Assembly: GCF_036242395.1 (NCBI RefSeq)
Contig: NZ_CP108458.1
Span: forward strand, 3,596,001 to 3,660,000
Length of the DNA stretch: 64,000 bases
DNA from: Kitasatospora sp. NBC_01266
Lineage (GTDB): Bacteria > Actinomycetota > Actinomycetes > Streptomycetales > Streptomycetaceae
Reading direction: 5' to 3'
The position numbers were made by a program, and so were the translations under genes. Under the pieces are notes generated by a model that was given only the letters and a program-made list of their open reading frames with translations, did not search any database and was not told where the DNA came from. Of this stretch, positions 61,890 through 64,000 are shown in pieces (within the stretch, counting starts at the first letter, position 1; every line of letters starts with the position of its first letter).

Positions 61890-62591
61890 TCAGCCCTCGC
61901 CGGCCACCACCGCACCCGCCTCGTAGGCGAAGACCACCGCGTGCACCCGGTCGCGCAGCTGCAACTTGCTCAGCACGTTGCTGACATGGGTCTTCACGGT
62001 ATGCTCGCTGACCACCAGTTCGGCGGCGATCTCGGCGTTGGACAGCCCCCGGGCGATCAGCCGCAGGGTCTCCTGCTCGCGGATGGTCAGCTGCTCCAGC
62101 AGTCTGGCCGGCGCGCGCAGGGCGGCGCCCGGGCCGGTCGGCCGGCGCGCGGAGAACTCGCTGATCAGCCGCTTGGTGACGGAGGGCGCCAGCAACGCCT
62201 CGCCGGAGGCCACCAGCCGCACGCCGTGCGCGAGGTCGTCGCGGCGCACGTCCTTGAGCAGGAAGCCGCTGGCGCCCGCGTAGAGCGCGTCGTAGACGTA
62301 GTCGTCGATGTCGAAGGTGGTGAGCATGATCACCTTGGTGTCCGGGTGCTCGGCGCAGACCCGGCGGGCGGCCTCCAGGCCGTCCATCACCGGCATCCGC
62401 ACGTCCAGCAGGAGGACGTCCGGCCGGTGCTCGGCCACCGCCTCCAGCGCCTGCGCCCCGTTCGCCGCCTCGGCCACCACCTCGATGTCCGGCTGGGCGT
62501 CCAGGATCATGCCGAACCCGGCCCTGACCAGCTCCTGGTCATCGGCCACCACCACGCGTATCACGGACATCCCGCTCCCCTGCTCGTTCAC
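61890..62591 (-). CDS. NarL/FixJ-type response regulator
   Basis: 233 residues from GTG 62591. Receiver domain with VVADDQELVRAGF, phospho-acceptor Asp in LLLDVRMPVMDG, and the conserved Lys in FLLKDV. The C-terminal LuxR-type HTH begins ETLRLIARGLSNAEIAAEL and includes SEHTVKTHVSNVL. GTGA overlaps the kinase stop. Target genes are unknown. Confidence 0.94.
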   Translation of the reverse strand: MNEQGSGMSVIRVVVADDQELVRAGFGMILDAQPDIEVVAEAANGAQALEAVAEHRPDVLLLDVRMPVMDGLEAARRVCAEHPDTKVIMLTTFDIDDYVYDALYAGASGFLLKDVRRDDLAHGVRLVASGEALLAPSVTKRLISEFSARRPTGPGAALRAPARLLEQLTIREQETLRLIARGLSNAEIAAELVVSEHTVKTHVSNVLSKLQLRDRVHAVVFAYEAGAVVAGEG

Positions 62592-63787
62592 AGACTCTCG
62601 GCCGCCAGCGGCAGCCGGGCCGTCACCACGAACCCGCGACCGTCCGGTCCGGGTCCGGCCGCCGCCCTGCCACCGCAGGCCGCGGCGCGCTCGCGGATAC
62701 CGACCAGGCCGCGCCCGCCGGACCAGCCGGAGACGGCGCCCGCGGCCGCGCCCATGCCGCGCCCGTTGTCGCTCACGGTCAGCTCCAGGACCTGGCCGCA
62801 GCCGGTGATCCGCACCTCGGCGGCGTTCGCGCCGGAGTGCTTGACGATGTTGGTCAGCGCCTCCTGGACGATCCGGTAGGCCGCCGTCTCCACGTCGGCC
62901 GGCAGCACCAGGGCCGGCTCGGGCAGCGTCAGTTCGACCGCGACGCCCGCCTCGCGGACCCGCCCGGCGACCGCCGACAGCTCGGGCAGCCTGGGCTGCG
63001 GGGCCAGCACCGGCGCGGCGCCGTCCTCCTTCAGCACGCCCAGCACCCGGCGCAACTGCACCATGGCGTCGCGCCCGGAGTCGGCGATGGTGTCGAACGC
63101 CTTGATCGCCCGGTCCGGGTCGCTGCGCACCACCACCGGGCCGGCCTCGGCCTGGATCACCATCAGCGAGACGGCGTGCGCCCGGATGTCGTGCATCTCC
63201 CGGGCGATCCGGCCGCGCTCCTGGGCCACCGCGCGGGCCGCGTCACTGGCCGCCCGCAGCCCGGTCTCCCGGGCCCGCTCGGCCTCCACCTGGGCGAGCC
63301 GGCGCAGCTCGCGCACCGCGGTGCCCAGGGCGAACGAGCCGATCGTGGTGACCTCACTGAAGATCATCCCGTTCAGCGAGCGGGTGCCCAGGAAGTTGGC
63401 GGGCACCAGGATCGCCATCATCAGCCAGCGCTGCCAGTTCTTGCCCAGGTCGGCCAGGTTGTAGATGAGCACGATCCCGCAGACCGCGATCTGCGGCTGC
63501 GCGGAGTGGGCGAGGAGGCCGAGCGCGCCCGAGAAGAGGCAGCCGACCAGGAAGACCGTGAACGGCGCCCGGCGGCGCCAGAGCAGCGGCAGGCAGCAGC
63601 AGGCGGCCAGCAGGTAGGTCCAGAGCGGCCAGTGGTGGTCGTCGTTGTAGACCGACCAGAGCGAGACCGCCAGCGAGGCCAGCGTGATCACGCTGTCCAC
63701 CAGGTACGGGTTGATCCGGGCGAACCGCCCGCGCGCCAACCGCCCCCGTTCGGCCAGCCAGGCCCGCCCGCGCGCCATGGTGTCCAT
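62588..63787 (-). CDS. Sensor histidine kinase (HisKA_3, NarL partner)
   Basis: 399 residues from ATG 63787, with a GGAGG-type site just upstream; ATG 63871 overlaps the previous stop but lacks a ribosome-binding site. About five or six membrane segments (residues 25-170), a HisKA_3 dimerisation helix with the phospho-His in IAREMHD, and a HATPase_c domain (VQEALTNIVKHS, DNGRGM, GLVGIRER). Such kinases often sense envelope stress or antibiotics; the signal here is unknown. Confidence 0.92.
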   Translation of the reverse strand: MDTMARGRAWLAERGRLARGRFARINPYLVDSVITLASLAVSLWSVYNDDHHWPLWTYLLAACCCLPLLWRRRAPFTVFLVGCLFSGALGLLAHSAQPQIAVCGIVLIYNLADLGKNWQRWLMMAILVPANFLGTRSLNGMIFSEVTTIGSFALGTAVRELRRLAQVEAERARETGLRAASDAARAVAQERGRIAREMHDIRAHAVSLMVIQAEAGPVVVRSDPDRAIKAFDTIADSGRDAMVQLRRVLGVLKEDGAAPVLAPQPRLPELSAVAGRVREAGVAVELTLPEPALVLPADVETAAYRIVQEALTNIVKHSGANAAEVRITGCGQVLELTVSDNGRGMGAAAGAVSGWSGGRGLVGIRERAAACGGRAAAGPGPDGRGFVVTARLPLAAESL

Positions 63788-63863
63788 GTCCGCCCCTCCC
63801 CCGTCCGCGGGGAGCCTATCGCCCGAGGTCAGCAGGTCGTAGGCGGGCTGGGGACGGGGATGA

Positions 63864-64000
63864 TCAGGCATGCGTGACGGTGACGTTGCCGGTGTCCGAC
63901 TCCGCGTCGATCGCGTGCCCCGAAGCGGCGTCCTGCGGGACCGCCACCGTGACGCTGCCCGTGTCGGCCTCGGCCTTGACCGCGTAACCACCGGCCGGGA
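63864..64000 (-). CDS. DUF4097-like protein, C-terminal end only
   Basis: The last 45 or so codons of a gene cut by the window edge. The frame reads GYAVKAEADTGSVTVAVPQD and ends GNVTVTHA, the repeated short-strand pattern of DUF4097 (beta-repeat) proteins. It would be the first gene of an operon with the two-component pair, a common arrangement in streptomycetes. Confidence 0.7.
   Translation of the reverse strand, partial: PAGGYAVKAEADTGSVTVAVPQDAASGHAIDAESDTGNVTVTHA

Overview
The window looks like chromosomal DNA of a high-GC actinomycete of the family Streptomycetaceae (Streptomyces, Kitasatospora or Streptacidiphilus). The evidence is a very GC-rich third codon position, a WhiD-type WhiB protein next to groES-groEL1, many GTG starts, GTGA/TGATG stop-start overlaps, and the Streptomyces-like order glmM - rpsI - rplM - truA - rplQ - rpoA - S13/S11 - map - adk - secY - spc - S10. 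The genus is inferred, not proven.

Layout. 1-4150: whiD (+), a LysR regulator, and groES-groEL1 with two CIRCE operators and an embedded promoter. 4191-9563: a predicted methyltransferase, a lipoprotein polysaccharide deacetylase, the tsaB-rimI-tsaD cluster for tRNA t6A and S18 acetylation, and a secreted protein. 9509-9697 holds a possible small ORF preceded by an iron-box-like palindrome. 9795-18934: tsaE, a hydrolase, alr, nnr, acpS, glmS, coaA and glmM, i.e. cell-wall precursor and cofactor functions. 19114-40006: nearly all minus-strand translation genes, running rpsI, rplM, ABC-F, truA, rplQ, rpoA, rpsK, rpsM, rpmJ, infA, then an interposed mscL, map, adk, secY, and the complete spc and S10 gene sets up to rpsJ. 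Strong hairpins cut this into sub-operons. rpsD (S4) is not in the alpha-type cluster.

40473-51265 is the most unusual part. Between rpsJ and tuf, which are adjacent in many bacteria, lies an 11-kb glycan module. It has two divergent, homologous multi-spanning GT-C-like transferases, two GT2 glycosyltransferases, a DUF2304 membrane protein, a flippase-like protein, and all four dTDP-L-rhamnose genes (rmlD, rmlB, rmlA, rmlC). Several genes overlap by 4-8 bases, and very long perfect hairpins sit at 44413, 51278 and 51405. The reading is a lipid-linked, rhamnose-containing cell-envelope polysaccharide made on the cytoplasmic side, flipped, and extended outside by the GT-C enzymes.

51482-55861: the str operon (rpsL, rpsG, fusA, tuf; minus strand) with a good -35/-10 promoter at 56095-56123. 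56243-64000: a DUF1707/DUF4190 membrane protein, a DUF2786 protein, an ADP-ribosylglycohydrolase overlapping a cytochrome P450 gene, galE, a gene-poor gap, a NarL-type two-component system, and the 3' end of a DUF4097-like protein cut by the window edge.

No tRNA, rRNA, CRISPR array, insertion sequence or prophage was recognised. All calls come from reading the sequence; no database search was possible.
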